NCBI GenBank assembly: GCA_016711925.1
Contig: JADJSA010000013.1
Span: forward strand, 1 to 64,000
DNA from: Candidatus Methylophosphatis haderslevensis
GTDB lineage: Bacteria > Pseudomonadota > Gammaproteobacteria > Burkholderiales > Rhodocyclaceae
Length of the DNA: 64,000 nucleotides
Direction: 5' to 3'
Below are positions 19,111 through 29,680 of this stretch, piece by piece. Within the stretch, counting starts at the first letter, position 1. Each line of letters begins with the position of its first letter. The notes under the pieces were generated by a model. The model did no database searches, was not told where the DNA came from, and saw only the letters and a list, made by a program, of their open reading frames with translations. Made by a program: the position numbers and the translations under genes.

Positions 19111-19365
19111 TCACGGCGGCGCAACCGGTGGTCGCGGTGCCGGCGAGCCGATGCATTCGCAATACGAACCGAGGTTCCAGCGGCCGCCGCCGTTGAAGCG
19201 CAGTTCGCCGGCGGTTGCGCCGCGGGCATGGCAAGCCGTCTCGCAGGCGCGCCGCCGGTCATGCCAGGTGAATCCGAGCAAGAGCACGGCGCCAACCGCC
19301 AGCGCGGCGAGAAACCAGCGCAATATCCGGCGTTCGGCGGCGGTAGTCTGTGTGGTCGGGCGCAT
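19111..19365 (-). CDS. Small single-pass membrane protein of unknown function
   Basis: This 84-residue frame starts at 19365 with MRPTTQTTAAERRIL, then one hydrophobic helix (WFLAALAVGAVLLLGFTW) and a cysteine-containing tail (ACETACHARGA, GSYCECIG). The CXXXCH spacing is not a standard heme site. The helix followed by a paired-cysteine, likely periplasmic tail looks like a real small envelope protein. It lies 34 bases upstream of the GNAT gene in the same direction. Short length and lack of a strong ribosome site keep confidence modest. Confidence 0.5.
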   Translation of the reverse strand: MRPTTQTTAAERRILRWFLAALAVGAVLLLGFTWHDRRRACETACHARGATAGELRFNGGGRWNLGSYCECIGSPAPRPPVAPP

Positions 19366-19477
19366 CGAAGGCGTTTGGCGATTGCGGCAGGCGAGATTGC
19401 GCCGCCATGGTGCGGCGAATTGACGGAAATCGCAACCGTCCGCAAGCCGCATGCAGCGGACCTCGCAGCTGATGCCG

Positions 19478-19560
19478 GCCTGAAAGGCGCATGGTTGCTG
19501 GCTCGTGGCCCGATGCCATTGCAGAACGCCATTCCATGCGGCTGACAGGGCAGGGGGCGG
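19478..19560. repeat. Dispersed palindromic intergenic repeat, copy 3
   Basis: This is a family member read mostly in the inverted sense. It runs from GCCTGAAAGGCGCATGG, through GGCTCGTGGCC, to AACGCCATTCCATGCGGCTG and GGGCAGG. Confidence 0.6.
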
Positions 19561-19741
19561 CCGATGCGGTATCCGATCGGCCGCCGTCCATGTTGCGCGG
19601 AACCGCGCATCCACGGGCTTGCCCCATTCGGTGCACAATTCCGCACGAAAACGGCTGGACCGCGACTTGCGTCGACAGCCTGGCGAAAGCGCCCGATCGG
19701 CGGGACAATCCGGCCGACGGTCGCGGCGCGCGGGGACGACT

Positions 19742-21075
19742 ATGACGATGATCGGATCGAGGCGACTCTACGTCGCCAACCTGGCATTCGCAGTTGCGCT
19801 GGCAATTCTGGCCGTGGGGCTGGTCGTGCTGGTCAATCGCCAGCAGGAAATCGCGCTGCAGGCGCAGATCGATACGCTCGAGCGCACCAGCGAGACGCTC
19901 GCCACCCACGTCGCGGCGCTGGTGCAGAACGCGCTCGACAATGCGGATGAACAGCAGGCGCTGCGCACGACGCAGGATTTAATCGACGGCTACAAGTTGA
20001 TGGGCGATGTGTTCAACATCCGCGTCAGCCGCAGCGATCGTGCGGTGCTGGCCGCCATGCGGCGCAAGAATCTGGAGAAACCCGAAGCCCTGCCGATCAT
20101 GCTGACTGCATTGGGCGGCAGCCAGGCGCGCTCCTACGAGACCGTCGACGGGGTGCGCAACTTCTGCGTCGCGGTGCCGCTCAGGGTGGGCGGGCAGCCG
20201 TGGGGCGCGGTGGTCGTCTATCGCAACCTCGATCCCACCTACGCCACGCTGCACGCCGTCAATCGCAACATCATGTGGGTCACCGCGCTGACATTCGCCG
20301 CGCTGGTGCTGTCGATTGGCGGCCTGCTCTGGTACGCCTCGCGCGAAGTGCGCCGGGCGCGGGCCGCGCACGCGCGCCAGTCGCGCCTGGCGCTGATGGG
20401 TACCATGGCAGCCAGCGTGGCGCACGAGATCCGCAACCCGCTCAACGCGCTGACGCTCGCCATCGATTACCTGAAGCGGCGCGCCCGAACGGCGGAGCAG
20501 GCGGTGCCGAGCGCCGAGCTGGCCGAGGATCTGTCGTCGATGCAGCACGAGGTGAATCGGCTCGAGCAGGTGGTGCGCGATTTCGCCGACCTGTCGAAAG
20601 AGCCGCGCATCGAACTGCAATCGACCAGCCTGCGCGGTGCGATCGAACATGTGGTCAAGCTGTTCGGGCCGCTGGCGCGTAGCCGCGAGATCGATCTGCG
20701 CGCGCGCTACGATGACGGCGGGGTGACCGTCAACGCCGATGTGCGGCGCATGGAACAGGTGCTGGTCAACCTGGTCAAGAACGCGATCGAGGCGACACCG
20801 GCACGCGGCAGCGTCGAAGTGCGCACCACGGCCGACGATGGCCGGCTGGTGATCGAGGTAGCCGATACCGGCAGCGGCATCCCGCCGCAGCGTCACGCGC
20901 TGCTGTTCGAACCGTTCCAGACCACGCGCGCCCACGGCTTGGGCCTCGGCCTGTTTCTCAGCAAGCGGCTGGTCGAAGCGCATGGCGGCACGCTGAGCAT
21001 GCATCCGCACCCGGGTGCGGGCAGCGTCTTTCGCATCGTGCTGCCCGCACCGCTCACCCAACTGTCGAGGGCCGC

Positions 21076-21079
<4 letters not shown>
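19742..21079 (+). CDS. Membrane sensor histidine kinase
   Basis: This 445-residue sensor kinase is of the NtrB/AtoS-like group. A membrane helix at about 8-30 and another at about 182-203 flank a roughly 150-residue extracytoplasmic domain. The phospho-acceptor histidine is H228 in VAHEIRNPLN, with an N box (NLVKNAIEA), a G1 box (DTGSGIP) and a G2 box (GLGLGLFLSKRL). The extracytoplasmic domain ends VAVPLRVGGQPWGAVVVYRN, a strand pattern typical of Cache/double-PAS folds. The ATG at 19742 gives a short cytosolic N-terminus. The gene overlaps the response regulator by four bases (ATGA), so they form a two-gene signalling unit. The signal is unknown. Confidence 0.92.
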
Positions 21080-22479
<1,400 letters not shown>

Positions 22480-22591
22480 CCGCAGCCGCCGGCTGCCCCA
22501 GCGCGTGCAGGTGTTCCGGACGCGCGCCCCAAATCGTGCACCTGTCCCCGCCGCCACCCGCCGCAGCGTGACTGATCGCACGCTTTTCGCG

Positions 22592-22607
22592 TGGCATGCA
22601 AGCTGCG
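22592..22607 (+). promoter_or_regulatory. Candidate sigma-54 promoter for the gene at 22650
   Basis: The sequence TGGCATGCAAGCTGCG has GG at 22593-22594 and GC at 22605-22606 with exactly ten bases between, as required for RpoN promoters. It lies 43 bases before the start codon and just downstream of the NtrC-family regulator. Confidence 0.65.
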
Positions 22608-22649
22608 ATGCACCGCTTGCGGAACCCGACAACCTGCAAGGAGACGATC

Positions 22650-23036
22650 ATGAACACCAGGCGCAATTTGCTGGCAATCGCACTGACCGCGGCGCTGCTC
22701 GGCGCTGGCCACGCACAGGCCCAGGCACAGGCCGGCCAGCGCAACATCCACGTCAATGGCGAACACCTGAACCTCGCGGGCATGGTGGTGCTCGACATCA
22801 TGAACTGCGGCCAGCCGGTTCCGAACGGGCGCTACTGGATCAACTGGAACAACCAGACCTGGGGCTACGAAGGCCGCGTCACGGCGAGCCCGCTGCCCGA
22901 TTGCACCCAGTCCGCGGGCCGGCCGCAGCAGGCGCGCAGCGGCGGCGGCCAGTGGGAGGATCGCATGCACCGCAACCTGTGCATGCGCAACGGCCGCTGC
23001 GATGTCGACATCGTCATCAATCCGGTCTATCAGTAA
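22650..23036 (+). CDS. Small secreted protein of unknown function
   Basis: This 128-residue precursor has a clear signal peptide (LLAIALTAALLGAGHAQAQA). The mature part of about 100 residues contains several aromatic residues (YWINWNNQTWGYEG) and four cysteines (MNCGQP, PDCTQ, NLCMRNGRCDVD), probably in disulfides in the periplasm. AAGGAG precedes the ATG at 22650 at good spacing. No family is recognised. The upstream RpoN-type promoter and the adjacent two-component system suggest it is made in response to that sensor. It ends in VDIVINPVYQ, without an anchor. Confidence 0.78.
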   Translation: MNTRRNLLAIALTAALLGAGHAQAQAQAGQRNIHVNGEHLNLAGMVVLDIMNCGQPVPNGRYWINWNNQTWGYEGRVTASPLPDCTQSAGRPQQARSGGGQWEDRMHRNLCMRNGRCDVDIVINPVYQ

Positions 23037-23078
23037 ATTGGCGGTGCGCGGGCCGCACGCGCCGACCGCGGCGCCGGA

Positions 23079-23094
23079 TGGCACGCAACCTGCT
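23079..23094 (+). promoter_or_regulatory. Candidate sigma-54 promoter for the gene at 23175
   Basis: TGGCACGCAACCTGCT is a near-perfect match to the RpoN consensus TGGCAC-N5-TTGC, with GG at 23080 and GC at 23092 and ten bases between. It lies 81 bases before the start codon. Confidence 0.75.
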
Positions 23095-23174
23095 GCGAGG
23101 GTATCGTCACCCGAGAACGCGGCGGCGATGACGACAAGACCGGCCGCAATCACCAACCCGACAAGGAGAAGTCA

Positions 23175-23612
23175 ATGAAGCACGCAATCTGTCTTTCCAC
23201 CCTGCTGGCCATGGCAGCGCTCGGCGCCAGCAGCAACGTGTCCGCCGATGGCGCCGCCTCGTTCAAGGGCGGCGTGCTGGTCGATTCACGCGGCATGACG
23301 CTCTACACCTTCGACAAGGATCCGGCCGGCGCCGGCAAGAGCGCCTGCAACGACGCATGTGCCGGGGTCTGGCCGCCCTTGGGCGCAACCGGCGACGGCG
23401 CCGCCGGCGGCGACTTCAGCGTCATCACGCGCGACGACGGCAGCAAGCAGATCGCCCACAAGGGGCGTCCGCTGTACTTCTACGCGCCGGACCAGAAGCC
23501 CGGCGACATGACCGGCGACAACTCCGGCGGCGTCTGGCATGTGGTGCGTGCCGGGGCGGCCAAGCCAAGCCCGAAGCCGGCCGGCGGCTCGCCGTTCAAC
23601 TACGGCTATTGA
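23175..23612 (+). CDS. COG4315-type secreted protein (YxFxxD repeat, lipoprotein_15 family)
   Basis: This 145-residue exported protein has a signal peptide (AICLSTLLAMAALGASSNVSA) and two copies of the family motif: GMTLYTFDKDPAGAGKSAC and GRPLYFYAPDQKPGD. The paired cysteines CNDACAGVWPP follow the first. Proteins of this family are periplasmic or surface proteins of unknown role, often near cytochromes or stress genes. AAGGAG lies seven bases before the ATG. It probably belongs to the RpoN regulon of the adjacent two-component system, judging from the promoter at 23079. Confidence 0.9.
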   Translation: MKHAICLSTLLAMAALGASSNVSADGAASFKGGVLVDSRGMTLYTFDKDPAGAGKSACNDACAGVWPPLGATGDGAAGGDFSVITRDDGSKQIAHKGRPLYFYAPDQKPGDMTGDNSGGVWHVVRAGAAKPSPKPAGGSPFNYGY

Positions 23613-23639
23613 GCCGCGTCCGGGGTACTCGCCGCGCAA

Positions 23640-23790
23640 CAGCCGATGGCCGGCGAGCCGCGTGGATAGGCGCTCTGCGAGCAGGTATCGCGCAACGGCG
23701 CATGCAGCGTGGCTCGTGGCAGGGCATGGCTGGAGAAGTCCATCCAGCGCGGCTTTCCGGGCAGTCGGCTGCGAGGCCCGGCAGGCGCAA
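23640..23790. repeat. Dispersed palindromic intergenic repeat, copy 4
   Basis: This longer, degenerate copy contains GAGCCGCGTGGATAGGCGCTCT, GGCGCATGCAGCGTGGCTCGTGGCAGGGCATGG and a downstream GGCTTTCCGGGCAG. It fills the space between two converging genes. Confidence 0.55.
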
Positions 23791-23802
23791 GGCCGGCCCC
23801 CG

Positions 23803-25626
23803 CTACTGCTCGCGCAACTGGGCGTAGAGCAGCGGCAGGCGCCTGGGCAGTTCTTCGGGCTGGCGCAGGATGGTGTAGCCTGCCGGGCCGAACAGGTGCG
23901 GCAGGTAGTCTGCGCCTTCGCGGTCGATGGTGACGCAGAACGGCTTGAGGCCAGCCTGGCGCGCCTCGATCAGGCTCATGCGCGTGTCCTCGATGGCGTA
24001 GCGGCCCTCGTAATGGTCGTAGTCGTTCGGCTTGCCGTCGGAGAGCAGCAGCAGCAGGCGCTGCGTGCGGCGCTGTTCGCCGAGGATGAGTGATGCCATG
24101 CGGATCGCCGCGCCCATGCGGGTGTAGTAGCCGGGCTTCAAGACGCAGATGCGCCCGCGCGCCATGGCGTCGAAGCGCCCGGCGAATTCCTTGATCGTGT
24201 GCATGCGCACGTTCTCGCGCTTGAGCGAGGAGAAGCCGACCATGCCGAAGGCATCGTCGGTGGCGGACAGCGCCTCGCCGAACAGCAGCAGCGAGTCGCG
24301 GATCACGTCGATCACGCGATGCTCGTTGGAGACGTAGGCATCGGTCGATAGCGACAGGTCGGCAAGCACCAGGCAGGCCATGTCGCGCGTGGTGCGCACC
24401 CGGGCGAGATAGCCACCGGCCGATGCGCCGTGGCCGGCCAGGCGGTCGCTGCTGGCGCGCACGCAGGCATCGAGATCGAGTTCGCTGCCGTCGGGCTGGT
24501 TCTTCAGCCACTGGCGGCCAGGCGCCAGCGCGGCGAACTGCGCGCGCAGGCGCCTGGCGGTGCCGCGCAGCCGCTCGGGCAGCGCAGCCGGCCGGGCGTC
24601 GCGTGCCAGCATCGGCTGGATGCGGCAATAGTCGGGCCGCAACATGCGGCGGCGGAAATCCCATTCGGGTAGCCTGATGCCGCCGCCCAGCGGCAGGTCG
24701 TCGGTCGCCGCGCTCGGCAGGTCGAGGTCGAAACGCACGCGCGAGGCGCCCGCCTTGCCGCCGCGCCGGATGGCGAGCTCGTCCATCTCGTCGGCGGCGC
24801 GCAGCGCATCCTGGTTCTCGTCGTCGTCCTGCGGGCGATTGACATTCACGTATTCGGCCCAGGAGAACAGGCTCTCGGCGCGGAACATCAGCAGGAAGCC
24901 GTCCTTGCCATCGCCGGCGTCCACATGTCTGGCGCGGCGCCGTTTCGCACCGCCGTCCTGAGTTCGGCCGGTGGCGCTTTGCGCCGTGTCGCCTGCGCTG
25001 TCGTTGCGCGTTTCCTGGCGCGGCGGTTGCGGCACCAGCCACAGCGGCACCGGCCGCGGCGGGCGTTTGACCGCAGGCAGTCGAACCGGCCGCTCCGGCT
25101 CGCGCAGGGCGGCGCGGATGGCCAGTTCCGCTGCGGCTTCGTCGGCGGGCAGTTTCTCCGGCGCGCCGCGCAGGGCGATCGCCGCTTCGACGAGCGCGGC
25201 GTAACGGCTGCGCAGGCCGGGGTAACGCGCGAGCACGGCGCGGGTGGCGCGCTGGTTGCCGGCAAGCCAGTCGTCGCCTGGCCGGTATTCGGCGGCCAGG
25301 GCGGCCAGCCACAGGTAAAGATCGCGGTTGAGCGCGGCATCGGCGAAGCAGGCGATGGAGGGCGGCAGGCTCAGTGTTTCATCGTCGCGGCTGGCCGGGG
25401 CATCGCGTTCGCCGCTGCCGGCAAGGCGCTCGACCCAGCGCCGGCGCGCGCCGTGCGTCCGGTGCTGGGCCGCGGCGACGCGCAGCCCGGGGTCGCCGCC
25501 CATGGCGCGGAACATCACGCCGAGGGTCTTTTCCACCGCAGCGAGTTCGACGGCGGCGGCCGCATGCTCGCGCGAGGCGGCGCGCGAAATCAGCTTGTGC
25601 CACAGTTCGCCGACGAATTCTTCCAC
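23803..25626 (-). CDS. norD: Nitric oxide reductase activation protein NorD (vWA domain)
   Basis: This 607-residue protein is required with NorQ to mature the NorCB nitric oxide reductase. The opening (MEEFVGELWHKLISRAA) and the C-terminal von Willebrand A domain are typical. The MIDAS motif DxSxS is present as LADLSLSTD, followed by LLLLSDGKPNDYDHYEGRYA, a NorD hallmark. The middle is arginine- and proline-rich. The start is a GTG at 25626, without a strong ribosome site. It is the last gene of norQ-orf132-norD, separated from norCBEF by about 9 kb. It probably inserts iron into NorB with NorQ as the ATPase. Confidence 0.93.
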   Translation of the reverse strand: MEEFVGELWHKLISRAASREHAAAAVELAAVEKTLGVMFRAMGGDPGLRVAAAQHRTHGARRRWVERLAGSGERDAPASRDDETLSLPPSIACFADAALNRDLYLWLAALAAEYRPGDDWLAGNQRATRAVLARYPGLRSRYAALVEAAIALRGAPEKLPADEAAAELAIRAALREPERPVRLPAVKRPPRPVPLWLVPQPPRQETRNDSAGDTAQSATGRTQDGGAKRRRARHVDAGDGKDGFLLMFRAESLFSWAEYVNVNRPQDDDENQDALRAADEMDELAIRRGGKAGASRVRFDLDLPSAATDDLPLGGGIRLPEWDFRRRMLRPDYCRIQPMLARDARPAALPERLRGTARRLRAQFAALAPGRQWLKNQPDGSELDLDACVRASSDRLAGHGASAGGYLARVRTTRDMACLVLADLSLSTDAYVSNEHRVIDVIRDSLLLFGEALSATDDAFGMVGFSSLKRENVRMHTIKEFAGRFDAMARGRICVLKPGYYTRMGAAIRMASLILGEQRRTQRLLLLLSDGKPNDYDHYEGRYAIEDTRMSLIEARQAGLKPFCVTIDREGADYLPHLFGPAGYTILRQPEELPRRLPLLYAQLREQ

Positions 25627-25674
25627 TATCGCCGCTGCCGACGATCGGCGCGTGTCGCAGATGCCAACGCCGGA

Positions 25675-26073
25675 TCATTCATCGCAGCGCCTGCCGATGA
25701 GTGGATAGACGTAGAGCTTGCCCGACAGCGCCTTGGCCAGCCCGACCATGCCGAACATGATCAGGGTGGAGTGGATGAGAGTGAAGTAAAGGACCACGAT
25801 CACCCAGGTCCATGCCCAGTCGAGCCCGCCGGCGGCGATGACCAGCGCGATGGCTACCACGATGGCGGTGCCGCCGATCAGGCTGACCCGGAATGTCTGG
25901 TCGAGATGGCAACGCGCCAGCGGCGCGGCGTCCCGGCGATGTTTGAGCCATAGCCACGCCAGCGGCATGAAGGCGAGTCCGGGCGCCAGCATCAGGTTGA
26001 CCAGATAGAGCGACTCGGCGGCCACCGCCAGTTGATAGCCGGGAATTTCCGCCGGTTCGCGCGTTGCGTTCAT
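25675..26073 (-). CDS. Small membrane protein between norQ and norD
   Basis: This 132-residue protein of unknown function has three likely membrane helices (LAPGLAFMPLAWLWL, LIGGTAIVVAIALVIAAGG, WVIVVLYFTLIHSTLIMFGMVGLA) and a conserved-looking CHLDQTFRVSLIGG between the first two. It begins three bases after the norQ stop and ends 48 bases before norD, so it is part of the same transcript. It may help NorQD act at the membrane; that is inference from position only. Confidence 0.82.
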   Translation of the reverse strand: MNATREPAEIPGYQLAVAAESLYLVNLMLAPGLAFMPLAWLWLKHRRDAAPLARCHLDQTFRVSLIGGTAIVVAIALVIAAGGLDWAWTWVIVVLYFTLIHSTLIMFGMVGLAKALSGKLYVYPLIGRRCDE

Positions 26074-26076
26074 GCG

Positions 26077-26883
26077 CTATTTGCCGAAGGTCGCGCCGAC
26101 CACTTCCATCAGCGCCGCGGCGACTTCGCGCTCGTCGGTGAGCGCCTCGACCAGGGCGGCGCGGCAGGCGGCAAGCGGGGCCATGCCGTCGCCGATCAGC
26201 GTGGCGGCATAGACCAGCAGGCGCGTGCTGGCGACTTCCTCGAGGTCGACATCCTTCAGGGCGCGCAGGCTGCGGCCGATCGAAACCAGTTGCCGCGCGA
26301 GCTGCGGCGTGCAGCCGGTCTCGCCCAGCAGGATCGCCTCTTCGCGTGCGGCGGCGGGGAAGTCGAAGGACAGCGCGAGGAAGCGCTGGCGGGTGGACGG
26401 TTTGAGTCCCTTGAGGAAATTCTGGTAGCCCGGGTTGTAGGAGATGACGAGCATGAAGCCTGGCGGCGCGACGAGCGTCTCGCCGGTGCGTTCGATCGGC
26501 AGCATGCGGCGGTCGTCGGCCAGCGGATGCAGCACCACGGTGGTGTCCTTGCGCGCCTCGACGATTTCGTCCAGATAGCAGATGCCGCCTTCGCGCACGG
26601 CGCGGGTGAGCGGGCCGTCGCACCAGCGCGTCTGGCCGTCGCCCAGCAGATGGCGGCCGACCAGATCGGCGGCGGTCAGGTCGTCATGGCAGGCGACCGT
26701 GGTCAGCGGCAGGCCGAGTCTGGCCGCCATGTGCGCGACGAAGCGCGTCTTGCCGCAGCCGGTCGGTCCCTTGATCAAGAGCGGCATGCGGTTGCGCCAG
26801 GCGTGCTCGAACAAGGCGACCTCGTCGCCTGCAGGCGTGTAGAAGGGCAACTCGCCATCCAGCGGTGATGACTTCATGTCCAT
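26077..26883 (-). CDS. norQ: MoxR-type AAA+ ATPase NorQ
   Basis: This 268-residue chaperone-like ATPase of the CbbQ/NirQ/NorQ family works with NorD in nitric oxide reductase activation. The Walker A GPTGCGKTRF is at about 39-48, Walker B is ICYLDEIVEARKD, and sensor 1 lies in LVISYNPGYQNFLKGLKPSTRQRF, which is diagnostic of the family. The start at 26883 (MDMKSS) or six bases downstream (MKSS) cannot be told apart. A TTGAT-N4-GACAA palindrome about 70 bases upstream suggests FNR/DNR control. It is the first gene of the norQ-orf132-norD operon. Confidence 0.94.
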   Translation of the reverse strand: MDMKSSPLDGELPFYTPAGDEVALFEHAWRNRMPLLIKGPTGCGKTRFVAHMAARLGLPLTTVACHDDLTAADLVGRHLLGDGQTRWCDGPLTRAVREGGICYLDEIVEARKDTTVVLHPLADDRRMLPIERTGETLVAPPGFMLVISYNPGYQNFLKGLKPSTRQRFLALSFDFPAAAREEAILLGETGCTPQLARQLVSIGRSLRALKDVDLEEVASTRLLVYAATLIGDGMAPLAACRAALVEALTDEREVAAALMEVVGATFGK

Positions 26884-27343
26884 GATTCTATTCCCGGCAG
26901 CCGCTATGCACAGGGTCGATGGTCGCGCCGGTTCGGCAGCGATACCTTGATTGAAGACAAGGCGCCGACAGATGGAAATGGCGCTCGCCGGGCCGCAACG
27001 GTGGGCGCAGATCAAACCGGAGTAAAATGCCAGGCAACGAAGACCTTCAAGGCACCTTCAATGCAGCTTCCAGGCTGCGGGGCTCGACGATAGACCGGGC
27101 ATCGCCCCTTTCCAGGCGGCCGGGTCGAGGCGCCGCGCGGCCCGATACTCCAGTCGCCCCGGCGCCGCTGCGCCGGCCACGAATCTGCAACAGTCGAGCA
27201 GCACGATAGCAGCAGCGCATGGCGCTGCGGAACCGCCCTAGTCCGGGGCCTCGCAGGGATCTCATTGGCCGCCGCGGCGGTACTGCCGCCGGGCGAATTC
27301 CGGGGCGCATCCTTGCTCGACGCGATCAGGAGGACACTGCACG
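26884..27343. other. Divergent promoter region, norQ and antiporter operons
   Basis: This 460-base gap contains the FNR-like palindrome serving norQ and a CCGGAGTAAAATGCC block at 27018 that resembles a -10 region on the plus strand. A GC-rich stretch with several short inverted repeats runs up to the AGGAGG of the antiporter gene. No gene is convincing. Confidence 0.5.
26947..26960. promoter_or_regulatory. Candidate FNR/DNR-type site upstream of norQ
   Basis: TTGATTGAAGACAA reads TTGTCTTCAATCAA on the minus strand, one mismatch from the TTGAC-N4-ATCAA form seen at norC. Its centre is about 70 bases before the norQ start codon, a usual position for FNR-type activation. Confidence 0.55.
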
Positions 27344-28552
27344 ATGCTCGAATCCACGATCTGGCCCGCCTGGCCGTTGCAAGGCAATGATTTGATGCGT
27401 CTGGCCGTCGCGCTGCTGCTGGCCGCGGTATGCGGCGAAGCGGTCGCGCGCGTGTTGCGCCTGCCGCGGGTGACCGGCTATTCGCTGGCCGGCATGCTGA
27501 TGGGGCCGGCGCTGCTCGGCTGGTTTGGTCCGGAAGACCTGAGCGCGGTGCGCATCGCGATCGATCTTGCGCTGGCGCTGCTGCTCTTTGAACTCGGCGT
27601 GCGGCTCGACGTGCGCTGGTTCCGCGCCAATCCCTGGGTGCTGGTTTCGAGCGCCAGCGAAGCCGGGCTGGCCTTCGTGCTCACCTACTTCCTGATGCGC
27701 GGCATGGGCTATTCCAATGGCCTGGCCGCCACCGTCGGCGCGATCGCCATCGGCACCTCGCCGTCGGTGGTCATGCGGGTCGCGGCCGAACTGCGCGCGG
27801 AAGGGCAGGTTACGCAACGGCTGTTCGTGCTGTGTGCGCTCAACGTGGCCTACTCGGTGGTCCTGTCCAAGCTCATTGTCGGCGGCATGCACGGCGTGTT
27901 TCGTGGCGACTGGCTGGTCGGCGTCCTGCATCCGGTGTATCTGCTGGCCGGGTCGCTGATCGTCGGTGCTGCATTGGCACTCGCCTTTCAGGTGTTGCGG
28001 CGGGCATTCGACTTGTCGGACGAGCAGGGCGCCGTGGTGTTGTTCGGCCTGCTGCTGCTCACCCTGTCGCTGCTGGACATGCTCAGGCTGCCGGGCATGC
28101 TGGCGCCGCTGATCGCGGGGGCGATCATCAAATACCGCGATCCGCGACCGCACCTCTGGCCGCGCCACTTCGGCACCGCGGGCGGCGTACTGGTGATCGC
28201 GCTGTTCATGTTGACCGGCATGTCGCTGGTGCCGGGGCAAGTGGCTGCCGGCGGCGTGGCCGCGGTGGTCCTGCTGGTTGCACGCGTCATAGGCAAATCT
28301 GCCGGCGTGGTGCTGCTCGGCCCGGTCAGCGGACTCAGTTTCCGCCAGGCGGCGGCACTGGGCCTGACGCTGGCGCCGATGTCGGGCATGGCCTTCCTGC
28401 TGACCGAAGACATACGCGTGATCTATCCGGCGTTCGGCGCACAGTTGGCGCCGATCGTGCTGAGCATGGTGGCGGTGCTCGAACTGCTGGGGCCAGTGGC
28501 CGTCCAATGGGGACTGCGCATCGCCGGCGAAACCCGCGCGGGAGACAAATGA
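27344..28552 (+). CDS. Cation:proton antiporter (CPA2/Kef-type membrane domain)
   Basis: This 402-residue protein has about twelve membrane helices and the CPA2 antiporter fold. The markers are LPRVTGYSLAGMLMGPALLG, ALLLFELGVRLDVRWF (a conserved E/D helix) and VGAIAIGTSPSVVMRVAAELRAEGQVT. It lacks the C-terminal TrkA-N/RCK domain of KefB/KefC. It probably exchanges K+ or Na+ for H+. AGGAGG lies ten bases before the ATG. Its stop overlaps the YbdK start by four bases, tying it to two gamma-glutamyl enzymes. Kef systems are gated by glutathione, so a link to gamma-glutamyl thiols is attractive but unproven. Confidence 0.88.
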   Translation: MLESTIWPAWPLQGNDLMRLAVALLLAAVCGEAVARVLRLPRVTGYSLAGMLMGPALLGWFGPEDLSAVRIAIDLALALLLFELGVRLDVRWFRANPWVLVSSASEAGLAFVLTYFLMRGMGYSNGLAATVGAIAIGTSPSVVMRVAAELRAEGQVTQRLFVLCALNVAYSVVLSKLIVGGMHGVFRGDWLVGVLHPVYLLAGSLIVGAALALAFQVLRRAFDLSDEQGAVVLFGLLLLTLSLLDMLRLPGMLAPLIAGAIIKYRDPRPHLWPRHFGTAGGVLVIALFMLTGMSLVPGQVAAGGVAAVVLLVARVIGKSAGVVLLGPVSGLSFRQAAALGLTLAPMSGMAFLLTEDIRVIYPAFGAQLAPIVLSMVAVLELLGPVAVQWGLRIAGETRAGDK

Positions 28553-29667
28553 TGGCGCTCGAACAATTTGCCGAGTCGCGTCCGCTCACGCTGGGCGTCG
28601 AACTCGAACTGCAACTGGTCAATACCCACGATTACGACCTGGTCGGCGGCGCGGGCGATCTGCTGCGCGCGCTGGCCAAGCGACAGTTGCCCGGCGACGT
28701 CAAACCCGAGATGACCGACAGCATGATCGAGATGTCGACCGGCGTGTGCGAGAACTTTCGCGATGCGCTCGATCAGCTCGGCACGCTGCGCGATGCGCTG
28801 GTGGAAGCGGCTTGCCGTCTGAACATCGGCGTCTGCGGCGGCGGTACCCACGGCTTCCAGCATTGGGACGATCGAAAGATCTTCGACAAGCCGCGCTTCC
28901 ACTTCCTGTCCGAACTCTACGGTTACCTGGCCAAGCAATTCACGATATTTGGTCAGCATGTGCACATCGGCTGTCCGGGTCCGGATGTCGCGCTGTACCT
29001 CGCGCATTCGCTATCGCGCTACATCCCGCACTTCATCGCACTGAGCGCCTCGTCGCCCTTTGTTCAGGGGGCCGATACCGGCTTCCAGTCGGCGCGGCTG
29101 AACTCGGTGTTCGCCTTTCCGCTGTCGGGCCGCTTGCCGTTCGTGGAAACCTGGGCCGAGTTCGAGGCCTACTTCGACAAGATGACGGCGACCGGCGTGG
29201 TCGAGAGCATGAAGGATTTCTATTGGGACATACGTCCCAAGCCCGAGTACGGGACGATCGAGGTGCGGGTGATGGATACGCCGCTCACCGTGCGCCGTGC
29301 GGCCGAGATCGCCGCCTATATCCAGGCGGTGTCGCGCTGGCTGATGGTGGAACGGCCGATGCGTCCGCGCGACGACGACTATCTCGTCTACACCTTCAAC
29401 CGATTCCAGGCTTGCCGCTTCGGGCTTGCCGGCACGTATGTCGATCCGCGCAGCCACGAGCACCGCACGGTTGCCGAGGATGTGCTCGCCACGCTCGCCA
29501 GCATCGAGCAGCACGCGATCGAACTGGACGCCGACGAAGCCTGTCAGGCGCTCGGAGAGATCGCCCGTTCGGGCGTCAACGACGCGGCGGTGCTGCGCGG
29601 CGAGTATGCCGACGCGCGCTCTCTCAACGAGGTCGTGCGCCGGCAGTGCCTGCGCTGGAAGACCTGA
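28549..29667 (+). CDS. Carboxylate-amine ligase, YbdK/GCS2 family
   Basis: This 372-residue protein is of the GCS2 family (E. coli YbdK has weak glutamate-cysteine ligase activity). It has the opening LTLGVELELQLVNTHDYDL with the catalytic ELE, GVCGGGTHGFQHWDD, QFTIFGQHVHIGCP and IEVRVMDTPLTV. The start ATG at 28549 overlaps the antiporter stop. The next gene starts 13 bases after its stop. It probably forms a gamma-glutamyl bond on an amine or amino acid; the true substrate is unknown. It should not be assumed to be the cell's main GshA. Confidence 0.9.
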   Translation: MMALEQFAESRPLTLGVELELQLVNTHDYDLVGGAGDLLRALAKRQLPGDVKPEMTDSMIEMSTGVCENFRDALDQLGTLRDALVEAACRLNIGVCGGGTHGFQHWDDRKIFDKPRFHFLSELYGYLAKQFTIFGQHVHIGCPGPDVALYLAHSLSRYIPHFIALSASSPFVQGADTGFQSARLNSVFAFPLSGRLPFVETWAEFEAYFDKMTATGVVESMKDFYWDIRPKPEYGTIEVRVMDTPLTVRRAAEIAAYIQAVSRWLMVERPMRPRDDDYLVYTFNRFQACRFGLAGTYVDPRSHEHRTVAEDVLATLASIEQHAIELDADEACQALGEIARSGVNDAAVLRGEYADARSLNEVVRRQCLRWKT

Positions 29668-29680
29668 CGCGGGCCGCAGG

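Noticed and set aside
24925..25953. Plus-strand frame of 342 codons opposite norD
   Set aside because: It has low-complexity G/A/R-rich composition with no start signal and is antisense to a clear NorD protein.
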